DNA of 50,857 nt from the NCBI GenBank assembly GCA_902780535.1, contig CACZFT010000024.1, positions 1-50,857 of the forward strand, in the 5' to 3' direction. The notes beneath the pieces are model-generated. The model was not told where the DNA came from. It saw only the letters and a list, made by a program, of their open reading frames with translations, and did not search any database. Origin of the DNA: an uncultured Selenomonas sp. (GTDB lineage: Bacteria > Bacillota > Negativicutes > Selenomonadales > Selenomonadaceae). This document shows, in pieces, positions 34,253 to 42,543 of this stretch (positions within the stretch are counted from its first letter, which is position 1; every line of letters starts with the position of its first letter). The position numbers and the translations under genes are program-made.

Positions 34253-35836
34253 TCAGATGGCGTAGAAGTTGACGAGCTTGGCGTCGAAGATGCCGTCGAG
34301 GGACTTGATGGTCTCCACGACGTTCTCGGGGATGTCATCGTCGATGGTCAGAACCATGAGGTTCGTCTCCTGATCTTTCGTGCCGCCGACCTGCATGCCG
34401 CCGATGTTGATGTGGGCGTTGCCCATGATCGAGCCGATCGTGCCGATGACGCCCGGACGGTTGATGTGCGGCATGACGAGGATGCGCTTATGCGGATCGA
34501 CGTCGACGCGGAAGCCGTTGATCGTGACGATGCGGGCATCATCGCCGAACAGCGTGCCTGCGGCCTCGACTTCCTTGCCGCCCGCCTGGACCGTGACGGT
34601 GATGAGGTTCTGGAAGCTGCCCGCATCCTTCTCCTTTTTCTCGGAGACCTTGATGCCGCGCTCTTTCGCGAGACCCGGCGCGTTGACGTAGTTGACTTCG
34701 CCTTCCATGACGGGGCTCAGGATGCCCTTGATGGCTGCCGTCGTCAGGAGCGTCGTATTGACGTCCGTAATCTCGCCCTCGAACTTGACTTCGACGCTCT
34801 CAATCGGGCCGTCCGCAAGGCCCGTGACCGTGCAGCCGAGACGTTCGGTCAGCGTCAGATACGGCGAGATGACCTTCATGACTTCCGGCGAAACCGGCGC
34901 CATATTGACGGCCGTCGCGACCGGCTCGCCGTGGAGCGCCGCGATGATGCCTTTCGAGACGTCGAGCGAGACGCCGATCTGCGCCTCGACGGTCGATGCG
35001 CCGAGATGCGGCGTCAGCACGATGCCCGGCACGCCGACGAGCGGATGGTCTTTCGTGACCGGCTCGCTCGTGTAGACGTCGATGGCAGCGCCTGCGACAA
35101 TCCCCTGCTTCACGGCCTCGGCAAGATCCTCCTCGACGATGATGCCGCCGCGCGCGCAGTTCACGAGACGCACGCCCTTCTTCATCTTCTTCATCTGCTC
35201 CATGCCGATCATGCCCTTCGTGTCCGGCGTGAGCGGCATGTGGACGGTGATGAAGTCAGAACTCTCGATGAGCTCGTCAAACGTGACGACCTTGACGCCG
35301 AGCGCTTTCGCGCGCTCTTCATTGATATACGGGTCATAGGCGATGACGTTCATCTCGAACGCGAGCGCACGCTTTGCAACGCCCGAACCGATGCGGCCCA
35401 TGCCGACGACGCCGAGCGTCTTGCCGCGGAGCTCGACACCGACGTATTTCTTGCGGTTCCATTCGCCCTTCTGCATCGTCTCGTTCGCAATCGGGATGTT
35501 GCGCGACATCGCGAGCATCATGGCCATCGTGTGCTCCGTCGCTGCAATCGTGTTGCCGCCCGGAGAGTTGATGACGATGATGCCGCGCGCCGTCGCGGCC
35601 GGGATGTCGATGTTATCAACGCCGACGCCCGCGCGGCCGATGATCTTGAGGTTCGTGGCGCGGTCGATGACTTCCTTCGTGATCTTCGAAGCGGAGCGCA
35701 CCATGATCGCATCGAACTCCGGGATGATTTCGAGGAGTTCTTCCTTCGGCAGCTTGTCCTTGACGACGACCTCGAACTCTTTCTGCAGGAGCTCGATGCC
35801 CTTCGGGGAAATACCATCCGCAGCTAAAACCTTCAT
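34253..35836 (-). CDS. serA: D-3-phosphoglycerate dehydrogenase SerA
   Basis: First enzyme of serine synthesis: oxidises 3-phosphoglycerate to 3-phosphohydroxypyruvate with NAD. The 527-residue long form has the NAD-binding GVVGMGRIGSGVAKRAL, the active-site Arg region NCARGGIIVEEDL, and the His of VLTPHLGASTVEAQ. An ASB-type intervening domain and a C-terminal ACT domain (HINRPGVIGTIGSIMG) complete it, the latter suggesting serine feedback. ATG 35836 is chosen because the upstream ATG lies only two bases from the AAGGAG. Its transcript begins with a T-box leader; serC, the next enzyme, is divergent. Confidence 0.97.
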   Translation of the reverse strand: MKVLAADGISPKGIELLQKEFEVVVKDKLPKEELLEIIPEFDAIMVRSASKITKEVIDRATNLKIIGRAGVGVDNIDIPAATARGIIVINSPGGNTIAATEHTMAMMLAMSRNIPIANETMQKGEWNRKKYVGVELRGKTLGVVGMGRIGSGVAKRALAFEMNVIAYDPYINEERAKALGVKVVTFDELIESSDFITVHMPLTPDTKGMIGMEQMKKMKKGVRLVNCARGGIIVEEDLAEAVKQGIVAGAAIDVYTSEPVTKDHPLVGVPGIVLTPHLGASTVEAQIGVSLDVSKGIIAALHGEPVATAVNMAPVSPEVMKVISPYLTLTERLGCTVTGLADGPIESVEVKFEGEITDVNTTLLTTAAIKGILSPVMEGEVNYVNAPGLAKERGIKVSEKKEKDAGSFQNLITVTVQAGGKEVEAAGTLFGDDARIVTINGFRVDVDPHKRILVMPHINRPGVIGTIGSIMGNAHINIGGMQVGGTKDQETNLMVLTIDDDIPENVVETIKSLDGIFDAKLVNFYAI

Positions 35837-35883
35837 TGTGTCCATCTCTCCTTCTTGACATGGCAGGCAGAGCGCCGGATTCT

Positions 35884-36131
35884 AAAAAAAGCCCCGCCCC
35901 AAATCTTGGGGCGAAGCTTCCTGCTTCACGGTGCCACCCAGTTCTTGCAAACTGCAACTCATCTGTGCGCTATCGGGCACGCCCGTCTGGCTCTTCGCCA
36001 GCCGCTCCGGGGCGGAACGACAGGCTTTGCCGCTGGCTTTCACCGACCGCCAGCTCTCTATGGGGCGCCTTCTGCCGCTTCCTCTTCATCGCGTTCTTTG
36101 TATTCTTCATACGTAATTCTTCATACGTACG
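35884..36131 (-). ncRNA. T-box leader of serA (probable serine specifier)
   Basis: Minus-strand leader with the T-box layout: GATGAAGAGGAAG (36090-36078), AGAGAGCTGG (36059-36050) with a GGTGAAAGCCAGC arm, then the antiterminator bulge motif GGGTGGCACCGTG (35939-35927). The terminator is CGCCCCAA-ATC-TTGGGGCG with seven T (35913-35884). The likely specifier is TCC (36016-36014), a serine codon, which fits serA. Uncharged tRNA-Ser would favour readthrough. Confidence 0.9.
36102..36129. repeat. Perfect 14-base tandem repeat in the serA leader
   Basis: ATTCTTCATACGTA occurs twice head-to-tail (36102-36115, 36116-36129) at the 5' end of the serA transcript, just before the first T-box helix. Confidence 0.85.
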
Positions 36132-36136
36132 AGCTC

Positions 36137-36165
36137 ATTATAAATCATCCTCTCAGCCTCGTCAA
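36137..36165 (-). promoter_or_regulatory. serA promoter
   Basis: TTGACG (36165-36160), 17 bases, TATAAT (36142-36137): a near-perfect sigma-A promoter at the head of the T-box leader. Confidence 0.9.
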
Positions 36166-36202
36166 GTGTACGCGAGAAAAAAACATGTTTTTCTTTTCGT
36201 GC

Positions 36203-36231
36203 TTGCTTTTCTGATTTTTTCGCGCTAGAAT
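36203..36231 (+). promoter_or_regulatory. serC promoter
   Basis: TTGCTT (36203-36208) and TAGAAT (36226-36231) at 17-base spacing, divergent from the serA promoter with 37 bases between the two -35 boxes. The transcript leader holds a perfect inverted repeat GAAACG-ATGA-CGTTTC at 36250-36265 (about) before the ribosome-binding site. Confidence 0.75.
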
Positions 36232-36288
36232 ATAACAAACTGACAACTGGAAACGATGACGTTTCGAAACTGTGGGGAGGTTTTTCCT

Positions 36289-37380
36289 TTGGAAGCAAAT
36301 CGCATCTACAACTTCAACCCTGGCCCGGCGACGCTGCCGCTGCCCGTGCTCAAAGAGGCACAGGCGGAGTTCCTGAACTTCCGCGGGAGCGGCGAATCGA
36401 TCCTCGAGATCAGCCACCGCGCGAAGGAATACGCAGCCATGCAGGACGAGGCAAAAGCTGACATCAAGAAGCTCATGAGCCTTGGCGATGACTATGAAGT
36501 CCTGTTCATGACGGGCGGCGCGAGCACGCAGTTCGCCCTGCTGCCGCTGAACTTCGCGAGCAAGGAACATCCGGGCGCCTACGTCCTCTCCGGCAGCTTC
36601 GCAGAAAAAGCCTATAAAGAGGCCGAGCACCTCGGCATCGGCGTCATCGCGGCCTCGAGCAAGGATGGCGGCTACAAGCACATCCCGCAGCAGGACGAGC
36701 TCAAGATTCCTGAAAATGCTGCCTATGTCCATCTCTGCTACAACAACACGATCTACGGCACGGAGTACCACTACATCCCCGACACGAAAGGCGTGCCGCT
36801 CTTCGCCGACATGTCGAGCGACATGCTCTCGCGCCCGATTGATTTCAGCAAATTCGACTTCATCTATGCCGGCGTCCAGAAGAACCTCGGCCCGGCCGGC
36901 GTGACGCTCGTCGTCGCCAAGAAGTCGTTCCTCGAGAAGAGCCCCGAGGAACTGCCGACGATGTTCAAGTATGCGACGTTCCTCAAGAAGGATTCGCTCT
37001 ACAACACGCCGCCAGCCTTCAACATCTACATGGTCGGCAAAGTCGCGCACTGGATTCTCGAGCAGGGCGGCCTGCCGGAGATGGCGAAGCGCAACAAGAA
37101 GAAGGCCGACCTGCTCTATGGCGTCATCGATGCTTCGAACGGCTACTATCGCGGCCATGCAGAACCGGCAAGCCGTTCGTTCATGAACGTCACGTTCCGC
37201 CTGCCGAGCGAAGAACTCGAGAAAAAGTTCGTCGCCGAAGCGCTAGACGTTGGCCTCGGCGGCGTCAAGGGCCACCGCAGCGTCGGCGGCATGCGCGCTT
37301 CCATCTACAACGCCATGACGTACGAAGGCGTCGAGAAACTCGCAGATTTCATGCAGAAGTTCCAGAAAGCGAACGCCTGA
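36289..37380 (+). CDS. serC: Phosphoserine aminotransferase SerC (TTG start)
   Basis: PLP enzyme that converts 3-phosphohydroxypyruvate and glutamate to phosphoserine. The 363-residue protein starts at TTG 36289, eight bases after GGGGAGG, and begins EANRIYNFNPGPATLPLPVL. Conserved parts are FMTGGASTQFALLPLNF, the LCYNNTIYGTEY loop, and the PLP lysine in YAGVQKNLGPAGVTLV. The C-terminal substrate motif is GLGGVKGHRSVGGMRASIYNAM. Without the TTG, no ATG gives a full N-terminus. It forms a divergent pair with serA; serB is not in view. Confidence 0.96.
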   Translation: MEANRIYNFNPGPATLPLPVLKEAQAEFLNFRGSGESILEISHRAKEYAAMQDEAKADIKKLMSLGDDYEVLFMTGGASTQFALLPLNFASKEHPGAYVLSGSFAEKAYKEAEHLGIGVIAASSKDGGYKHIPQQDELKIPENAAYVHLCYNNTIYGTEYHYIPDTKGVPLFADMSSDMLSRPIDFSKFDFIYAGVQKNLGPAGVTLVVAKKSFLEKSPEELPTMFKYATFLKKDSLYNTPPAFNIYMVGKVAHWILEQGGLPEMAKRNKKKADLLYGVIDASNGYYRGHAEPASRSFMNVTFRLPSEELEKKFVAEALDVGLGGVKGHRSVGGMRASIYNAMTYEGVEKLADFMQKFQKANA

Positions 37381-37460
37381 CCTATCCGGATGCTGGCTTT
37401 CCAACGAAAGTCCCTGCGTGATTTGCCGAAAATGCGATAAATCCATAACAACAAACCTTG

Positions 37461-37491
37461 AAAAGAGATTCATCAATGATGAATCTCTTTT
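37461..37491 (+). terminator. Intrinsic terminator after serC
   Basis: AAAAGAGATTCAT / ATGAATCTCTTTT, 13 base pairs with a five-base loop, then TCTTGTT. The last bases lie against the next gene's promoter. Confidence 0.85.
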
Positions 37492-37492
37492 C

Positions 37493-37522
37493 TTGTTCAT
37501 TGTTGCTCTTTTCTGCTATAAT
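37493..37522 (+). promoter_or_regulatory. Promoter of the DeoR-family regulator
   Basis: TTGTTC (37493-37498), 18 bases, TATAAT (37517-37522) with an extended TGC before the -10, 35 bases before the start codon. Confidence 0.75.
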
Positions 37523-37556
37523 GAGCATAGTATGTGCAGGAAAGGGTGAATGTATC

Positions 37557-38318
37557 ATGCATATGCGACACACGAAACTACTGAACCTCGTCAACCGGGA
37601 GAAACGCGTCTCGGTCGCCGCGCTGGCAAGGGAGCTCGGCGTATCAGAAGTGACCATCCGCAAAGACCTCACCATCCTCGAGCAGAAGGGGCTGCTCCGG
37701 AGGGAACACGGCTATGCGGTCATGATCACGAGCGATGACATCGCAAACCAGCTGTCATTCAATTACGAGCGAAAGCACCGCATCGCCCTGCGGGCGGCCG
37801 AAACTGTCCACAACGGCGAGACCGTCCTCATTGACTCTGGCGCATGCTGCACGCTGCTCGCCGAAGAGCTCGCGACAAACCGCAGGGACGTGACCATCAT
37901 CACGAACTCCGCGTTCCTCGCCACCTTCATCCACAAGCAGCCGAACGCGCATGTCCTCCTCCTCGGAGGCGAATACCAGAACGAATCGCAGGTGCTGGTC
38001 GGGCCGATGGTCAAGAAATGCGCTGCGGACTTCCGCGTCGACAAGATCTTCGTGAGTGCCGACGGCTTCACGGAGAGCGGCTTCATGTCCGACAACCTCA
38101 TGCGCGCCGAGACCATCCATGCGCTCGCCGAACAGGCAACGCAGGTCATCGTGCTGACGGAATCCTCGACATTCGGGGAGACCGGCGTCGTCGTCGCCTT
38201 CCCGCTCTCGGAAGTCCAGACGCTCTACACCGATGAGAACATCGACGATCGCTTCATCCAGCTCCTCCACGAAAACGACATCCACGTCTATACGGTACCG
38301 CTGGAGGACGAAGCGTAA
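37557..38318 (+). CDS. DeoR/GlpR-family transcriptional regulator
   Basis: A 253-residue repressor-type protein. Residues about 1-58 form the DeoR helix-turn-helix (VSVAALARELGVSEVTIRKDLTILEQKGLLRREHGYA, read in segments). The rest is a DeoR C-terminal sugar-phosphate sensor with IDSGACCTLLAEEL, TIITNSAFLA, LLGGEYQNESQVLVGP and DKIFVSADGF. Such regulators usually respond to a phosphorylated sugar or nucleoside. No sugar operon is adjacent; the nearest possible relation is deoD, 5 kb away, so the target is unknown. It is transcribed alone. Confidence 0.92.
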   Translation: MHMRHTKLLNLVNREKRVSVAALARELGVSEVTIRKDLTILEQKGLLRREHGYAVMITSDDIANQLSFNYERKHRIALRAAETVHNGETVLIDSGACCTLLAEELATNRRDVTIITNSAFLATFIHKQPNAHVLLLGGEYQNESQVLVGPMVKKCAADFRVDKIFVSADGFTESGFMSDNLMRAETIHALAEQATQVIVLTESSTFGETGVVVAFPLSEVQTLYTDENIDDRFIQLLHENDIHVYTVPLEDEA

Positions 38319-38344
38319 CATCCTGACAACAAAACTGACAGATA

Positions 38345-38394
38345 AAAGACGGGAAGCCGCCGTGCAGTCATCTGCACAACGGCTTCCCGTCTTT
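38345..38394. terminator. Bidirectional terminator between convergent genes
   Basis: AAAGACGGGAAGCCG pairs with CGGCTTCCCGTCTTT around an inner GTGCAG hairpin. It serves the DeoR regulator (plus) and the DUF4127 gene (minus). Confidence 0.85.
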
Positions 38395-38422
38395 CGTATC
38401 TTCATATAGCAAGGATCGAGAA

Positions 38423-40027
38423 TCAACGCTCCGTATCGAGCAGGACGTCCGATTCGAACATGCGGTTCCACGGGAACGTCACATGGAGGCTCGCCAGCGC
38501 CGGAAGCGGCGGCAGGTTTTCCTCCGCAAAGCGCGTCATGAAGCGCGACGTGCGCGTCTCGACGGCTTCGCGCTTCGTGCCGAGGCTGCCATAGACGCCG
38601 TCACCACGGAGCCACGTGAGCTGGCGCGCGACCGTGCCTCGCACGTTCGCCTGATAGCCCCAGTCATCGAGGTAGCGCGTCAGGAGCAGGTCGTCGACAG
38701 CTGTATCCTTCATGCGCTTGGCGAGCATGCCAGAGCCGAGCACAAAGCCCGTGCTGTTCGTCGCCGTGTTCCAGCCCGCATAGGCGCGCAGCTTGAACAG
38801 CAGGCCGCGATCCTTGAGCTCCTGCATGACGGCATTGTCCGAGCCATTCGCATAAGCGATGTCGGCCACGCCGACAGGATAGCCCTTCTGGACGTATTCC
38901 TGGACAATGTCAGCGAAGTACTTCGTGCCTTCGCGCGGCGTGCCGTCATTCGCGCGGTCATTCGCCTCATACGTCTTGCCGTTCGGGTTCGTGTTGACCG
39001 TCAGCACGAGGTCGGCTTTCTCCGGTGCCGTCACGGCCATGGCGCCCGTCGCGGCAATGGCGTCCGCAATCGAGTCCTTGATGGGCTCGTCCGAGTACGA
39101 TGGCACCGTGTTCGGCCCGCGTCCCCAGTTGTAGCGCACATAGACGAACGGCACTTCGCGCTCGATGTCATTGACGGCGCGCGTCAGGAGCAGCATGCCG
39201 ATCTCGTCGATGCCGGCCATAGCCTGATAGCGCGTCTTTCCGAGCTCCTTGCCATAATCCGCGAGGTGGCGGCTCTCGAGGTGCGTCTGCGAATACGGCG
39301 CGTTGTCATCGCGGCCGAGCACGAAGTAATTGAAGTCGTTCTTCTTCGTGAGGTCGATGAGATGCTCGTTCGCCTTAAAATTCTTCGCGCGGCGCCCCAT
39401 CCAGTCCGCGAGGCTCTTCTTCGGAATCAGCTTTTCGAGGAATTCCGATTCCTTGCGCTCGCGGCGCGTCAGGCCTTCGACTTCGGCCTTGTCGCGCAGC
39501 ACTGTGTAGCGAAAGATGTCGGCACCATAATTGCGGTAATAGCCCGGTTCCTCATGGCCTGACGCCTCGCCCGTGCGCGGCGTGCGCATGATCGAGCCGA
39601 AGACATAGAGCGGCAGTTTCGGGTTCTCCTTGCGGAATGCCGTGAAACGCTCGGCACGCTCGAGGATTTCCTGCTCGCTGTACTCATGCTTGCGCGAGCC
39701 GACGAGGCTGCCGTAGAGCATCGAGTCCGACGAGATGACAGCCGCTTTCGCGTCCTTCGCGTTCTCGTCAAGCCACTGCCAGAGCTCATCCGGATGACCG
39801 AGATCCTCGCGGTTGCCGAGTATCTCATCCGGTGGCACGACGACGTCGTAACCGAGCTTCCGCACGACGTCGGCCGTCTGCTTGTCCGAAATCGGACGGT
39901 TGTCATGCGGGATGAAGATGATCTTGTCAGGGCCTTCCGGCGCCTTGTGCCGTGCGTCTGCTGTCGGCGCCATCACAAATGATGCCAGCGTCAGCAGCGC
40001 GGCGCACACGATCCACCCTTTCTTCAT
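38423..40027 (-). CDS. DUF4127-family exported protein
   Basis: A 534-residue protein with a signal peptide (cleavage near TADA-RH) and the features of DUF4127: KIIFIPHDNRPISDKQTADVVRKLGY near the start, AAVISSDSMLYGSLVGSR, FVLGRDDNAPYSQ and YNWGRGPNTVPSYSDEPIKDS, each seen separately. The family is uncharacterised; the polar, conserved HDNRP and GRDDNAP motifs look like ligand or catalytic sites, but no reaction is known. ATG 40027 lies eight bases after GGGAGG. It is the last gene of a three-gene operon and the only exported one. Confidence 0.85.
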   Translation of the reverse strand: MKKGWIVCAALLTLASFVMAPTADARHKAPEGPDKIIFIPHDNRPISDKQTADVVRKLGYDVVVPPDEILGNREDLGHPDELWQWLDENAKDAKAAVISSDSMLYGSLVGSRKHEYSEQEILERAERFTAFRKENPKLPLYVFGSIMRTPRTGEASGHEEPGYYRNYGADIFRYTVLRDKAEVEGLTRRERKESEFLEKLIPKKSLADWMGRRAKNFKANEHLIDLTKKNDFNYFVLGRDDNAPYSQTHLESRHLADYGKELGKTRYQAMAGIDEIGMLLLTRAVNDIEREVPFVYVRYNWGRGPNTVPSYSDEPIKDSIADAIAATGAMAVTAPEKADLVLTVNTNPNGKTYEANDRANDGTPREGTKYFADIVQEYVQKGYPVGVADIAYANGSDNAVMQELKDRGLLFKLRAYAGWNTATNSTGFVLGSGMLAKRMKDTAVDDLLLTRYLDDWGYQANVRGTVARQLTWLRGDGVYGSLGTKREAVETRTSRFMTRFAEENLPPLPALASLHVTFPWNRMFESDVLLDTER

Positions 40028-40049
40028 CAGCTGCACCTCCCTCGTTTCT

Positions 40050-40742
40050 TCACTCTGTTTTCTCTGCCACCATGCGGCGGAGCGCGGCCTTCACGTCATC
40101 GGGGACATGGAGCTCCGTCTCGAACAGCACGCCGCCATCCTTCGGCGTCGCGCTCTTGATCTCGACCATGTCGAGGAGCGAATGGCCCTCGAATGTCGTC
40201 TGGCCAAGCTGCGATTCCGTCAGCACCTTGTGAAAATCGACCGTCACGACGTTGCGCTTGACCGTGACCGGCATGTTTTCCGGCAGGTCGATGTGGCCGA
40301 CCATGCGCTCGGCCATCGAAAGCGAGATGCGCGAGAAGACCCAGCTCATGAGGCCGTGCTGCGGAATGTTCTTGCTGCGCACATGGTATTTCAAGAGCGA
40401 CTGGTCGCCATCGTGCACGAATTCCTCGATCGTGCCCGAGAGCTCGACGGGGCCGAGCTTCTTGGTATCGGCCGTGATGTCGAGGCGGCCGTTCTCGTGC
40501 GACTTGAGCACGATAGACGTCACGGGCGCATCATCGCCCTGTGCGGCGACCTGCTTCGCAATGGCTTCGTTCATCATGTCATCCGAGACGAAGAGCTTGC
40601 CATCCGCGATTTCCTGCAGCGTCGCATGATCCCAGGTACCGCGCACAACCTCGATGGCCGGGCCGTAGTCCTCGACAGCCTGCTGGATCTTTGCGATGTC
40701 GATATTTGCAAATGCCTGCTGGAGATTCGCCGGCATATCCAT
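40050..40742 (-). CDS. Hypothetical protein, 230 residues, in DUF2225-DUF4127 operon
   Basis: No family recognised. The protein is soluble-looking: no signal peptide, no membrane helix, mixed alpha/beta, with an acidic first third and repeated Val-rich strands later (NMPVTVKRNVVTVDFHKVL). There is no Cys-rich or nucleotide-binding motif. The start has AAGGGGG ten bases upstream. It lies 15 bases after the DUF2225 gene and 22 before the DUF4127 gene, so it is surely co-transcribed with both. Confidence 0.75.
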   Translation of the reverse strand: MDMPANLQQAFANIDIAKIQQAVEDYGPAIEVVRGTWDHATLQEIADGKLFVSDDMMNEAIAKQVAAQGDDAPVTSIVLKSHENGRLDITADTKKLGPVELSGTIEEFVHDGDQSLLKYHVRSKNIPQHGLMSWVFSRISLSMAERMVGHIDLPENMPVTVKRNVVTVDFHKVLTESQLGQTTFEGHSLLDMVEIKSATPKDGGVLFETELHVPDDVKAALRRMVAEKTE

Positions 40743-40757
40743 TCCGATGCTTCCCCC

Positions 40758-41444
40758 TTACGATTTTGCAGCTTCTTTCCGCTCGCGGATGGTCTGCCAG
40801 AGATCGCGCGCGCGGTCGAACGTCTTCGGTTCCATGCTGCGGAGGTTCTGGTCGCCGATGATGCGCGAGAGGTACTGCGTCGCCTTCTCGTCATCGCCGA
40901 GGCGGTAGTAGATGGCGCCGATCAGGTAGATGGCCGTATTGTCCGTCATGTTGCCCTGCGGATAGTGCTCTTTCATAATGGACTGGTCATACAGCTCGGC
41001 AGCCTTCTCCATCGCCTCGCGCTCATGCGCCTCGTCGCCTGACGCGCGATAGACCCACGCGAGATGCAGCCAGAGGCCGGCGCGATGCGCAAGCGACGCG
41101 TCGATGAGTTCCGCATAGTAGAGCGCGAGCTTGTACGATGCAATCGCCTCCGGCACGCCGCGCTCCTCCGTGAATTCGAGGCCGAGCTGGCGATCTTTGA
41201 GGAAATCCCGGATCTTCTGCTTGTGGCGCGACGCCATCGGCGCGAGGAAATGCGCCTCGTCGGCCGCGAAGCCGCAGTGCTCGCAGAACCAGATATGATA
41301 GAAATACGGATTGATGCCCTTGTAATGGACGCAGAAATCCTCGTCCGTCTTCTCTGCGATGATGCGTGACTTCAGCTTGATGACGCGCGTGCTCTCCCCG
41401 CAGATCGGGCAGGGCTTCGAAACAACGAATGTATATTCTCCCAT
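40758..41444 (-). CDS. DUF2225-family protein with zinc-ribbon and TPR-like helices
   Basis: A 228-residue cytoplasmic protein. The N-terminus carries two Cys pairs, CPICGES at about residues 12-15 and WFCEHCGFAADE near residue 55, probably binding one zinc. The rest is helical with TPR-like repeats (AIASYKLALYYAELIDASLAHRAGLWLHLAWVY, AIYLIGAIYYRLGDDEKATQYL, seen in pieces). This is the DUF2225 layout; the function is unknown. First gene of a three-gene operon. A TATGAT lies upstream, but no convincing -35 was found. Confidence 0.85.
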   Translation of the reverse strand: MGEYTFVVSKPCPICGESTRVIKLKSRIIAEKTDEDFCVHYKGINPYFYHIWFCEHCGFAADEAHFLAPMASRHKQKIRDFLKDRQLGLEFTEERGVPEAIASYKLALYYAELIDASLAHRAGLWLHLAWVYRASGDEAHEREAMEKAAELYDQSIMKEHYPQGNMTDNTAIYLIGAIYYRLGDDEKATQYLSRIIGDQNLRSMEPKTFDRARDLWQTIRERKEAAKS

Positions 41445-41495
41445 GAAATGGCCGTCTCCCTTCTGTATGTCATTTCATGGTATCATATTTTGCTT

Positions 41496-41525
41496 AAAAA
41501 GAAAAGAGGACTGCAGATGCAGTCC
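41496..41525 (-). terminator. Terminator after the first sugar-binding protein
   Basis: GGACTGCA / TGCAGTCC (41508-41515 / 41518-41525), followed on the minus strand by CTCTTTTCTTTTT. Confidence 0.75.
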
Positions 41526-41540
41526 CCCTGGCTCTTCGCT

Positions 41541-42525
41541 TCAGCGTTTCGAGATTTCGAGATTGTCCTTGTCAATGATGCGCGGCGTGCAGAGATATGT
41601 CGGCACGGTGACGACGCCATTGTTGTACGTCGTGACGTCATTGATCTCCGGACGCGAGCCTTCGACGACGGCCTTGATCATGCGGAGGCATTTCCGATTG
41701 AGCTCCATCGAGTTCTTTTCGATGGAAAATGCCATCTTGCCCTCCCGGATATATCCGCGTGCCTTCGGGTCGGCATCCTGTCCCGAAATCAGAGGCCATG
41801 TGCCGCCGTATCCAGCGAGGCCGTCGATGACGCCATAGGCGATGCCGTCAGAGGCCGCAACGACAACGTCGAGGTTCCGTCCCTGATAGTATTTCTGCAC
41901 GATCTCCTTCATGCGCGCCTCGGCATTCTTGCCATCCCAGTTCTTGATGGCTGTCGATGCATAGTCCGACTGGCCGGACGGCACGACAAGCTGTCCTTTG
42001 TCAATATACGGCTTCAGCACGTCATAGGCGCCCTGATACATGAGCCTGGCATTGCTGTCCGTATCGCTGCCCGAGAAAAATTCCAGCGTGTACGGCCCGC
42101 CGCCCGTGCGCAGCCCTTTCTGCTGCACGATGTACTTGCCCATCGCTTCGCCGACGCCGTAGTTGTCGAACGTCACATAATAGCTCACGGCATCCGTGTC
42201 CGGCGTGAGGTTGTCGTAATCGATGACCGGAATGCCTTTTTCCTTGGCCTTCTCCAGTCCCTCGCGGAAATTCTTGATGTCGCCGCCCGCAATCACGATG
42301 CAATCCACCTTGTCCGCCACGGCCTTGTCGAGTGCGTCCGTCTGATCCTGTTCCGTCGTGAAGACCGTGATTTCCGCCTGCATGCCTTCGTTTTCGAGCT
42401 CTTCCTTCATCATCTGTCCGCCCTCCGTCCAGCGCGAGGGCTCATGCGAGAACAGCAGCGCGACTTTCTTCTGCTGGTTCGTGCTGCCGCATCCTGCAAC
42501 GAAGAGAGCGCAGAAATTTCTTCAT
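41541..42525 (-). CDS. Sugar-binding lipoprotein (Peripla_BP_4 type), signal-peptide frame broken
   Basis: The body is a periplasmic sugar-binding protein of the galactose/xylose/ChvE type (CIVIAGGDIKNFREGLEKAKEKGIPVIDYD, DGLAGYGGTWPLISGQDADPKA, in pieces). It ends in the same DVTTYNNGVVTVP...DKDNLE tail as its paralogue at 44352-45380. An ATG at 42525 with GGAGGGAG starts MKKFL, but the frame then fails; the lipobox (VAGCGSTNQQKK) and mature protein are in another frame. Only 11 residues would precede the lipobox Cys after repair, so several residues appear deleted, not one base. As written, translation could only restart at 42413 without a signal peptide. It follows the chemoreceptor by 18 bases. 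Confidence 0.85.
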
Positions 42526-42543
42526 CTCTTTCTCCCTCCTTCG

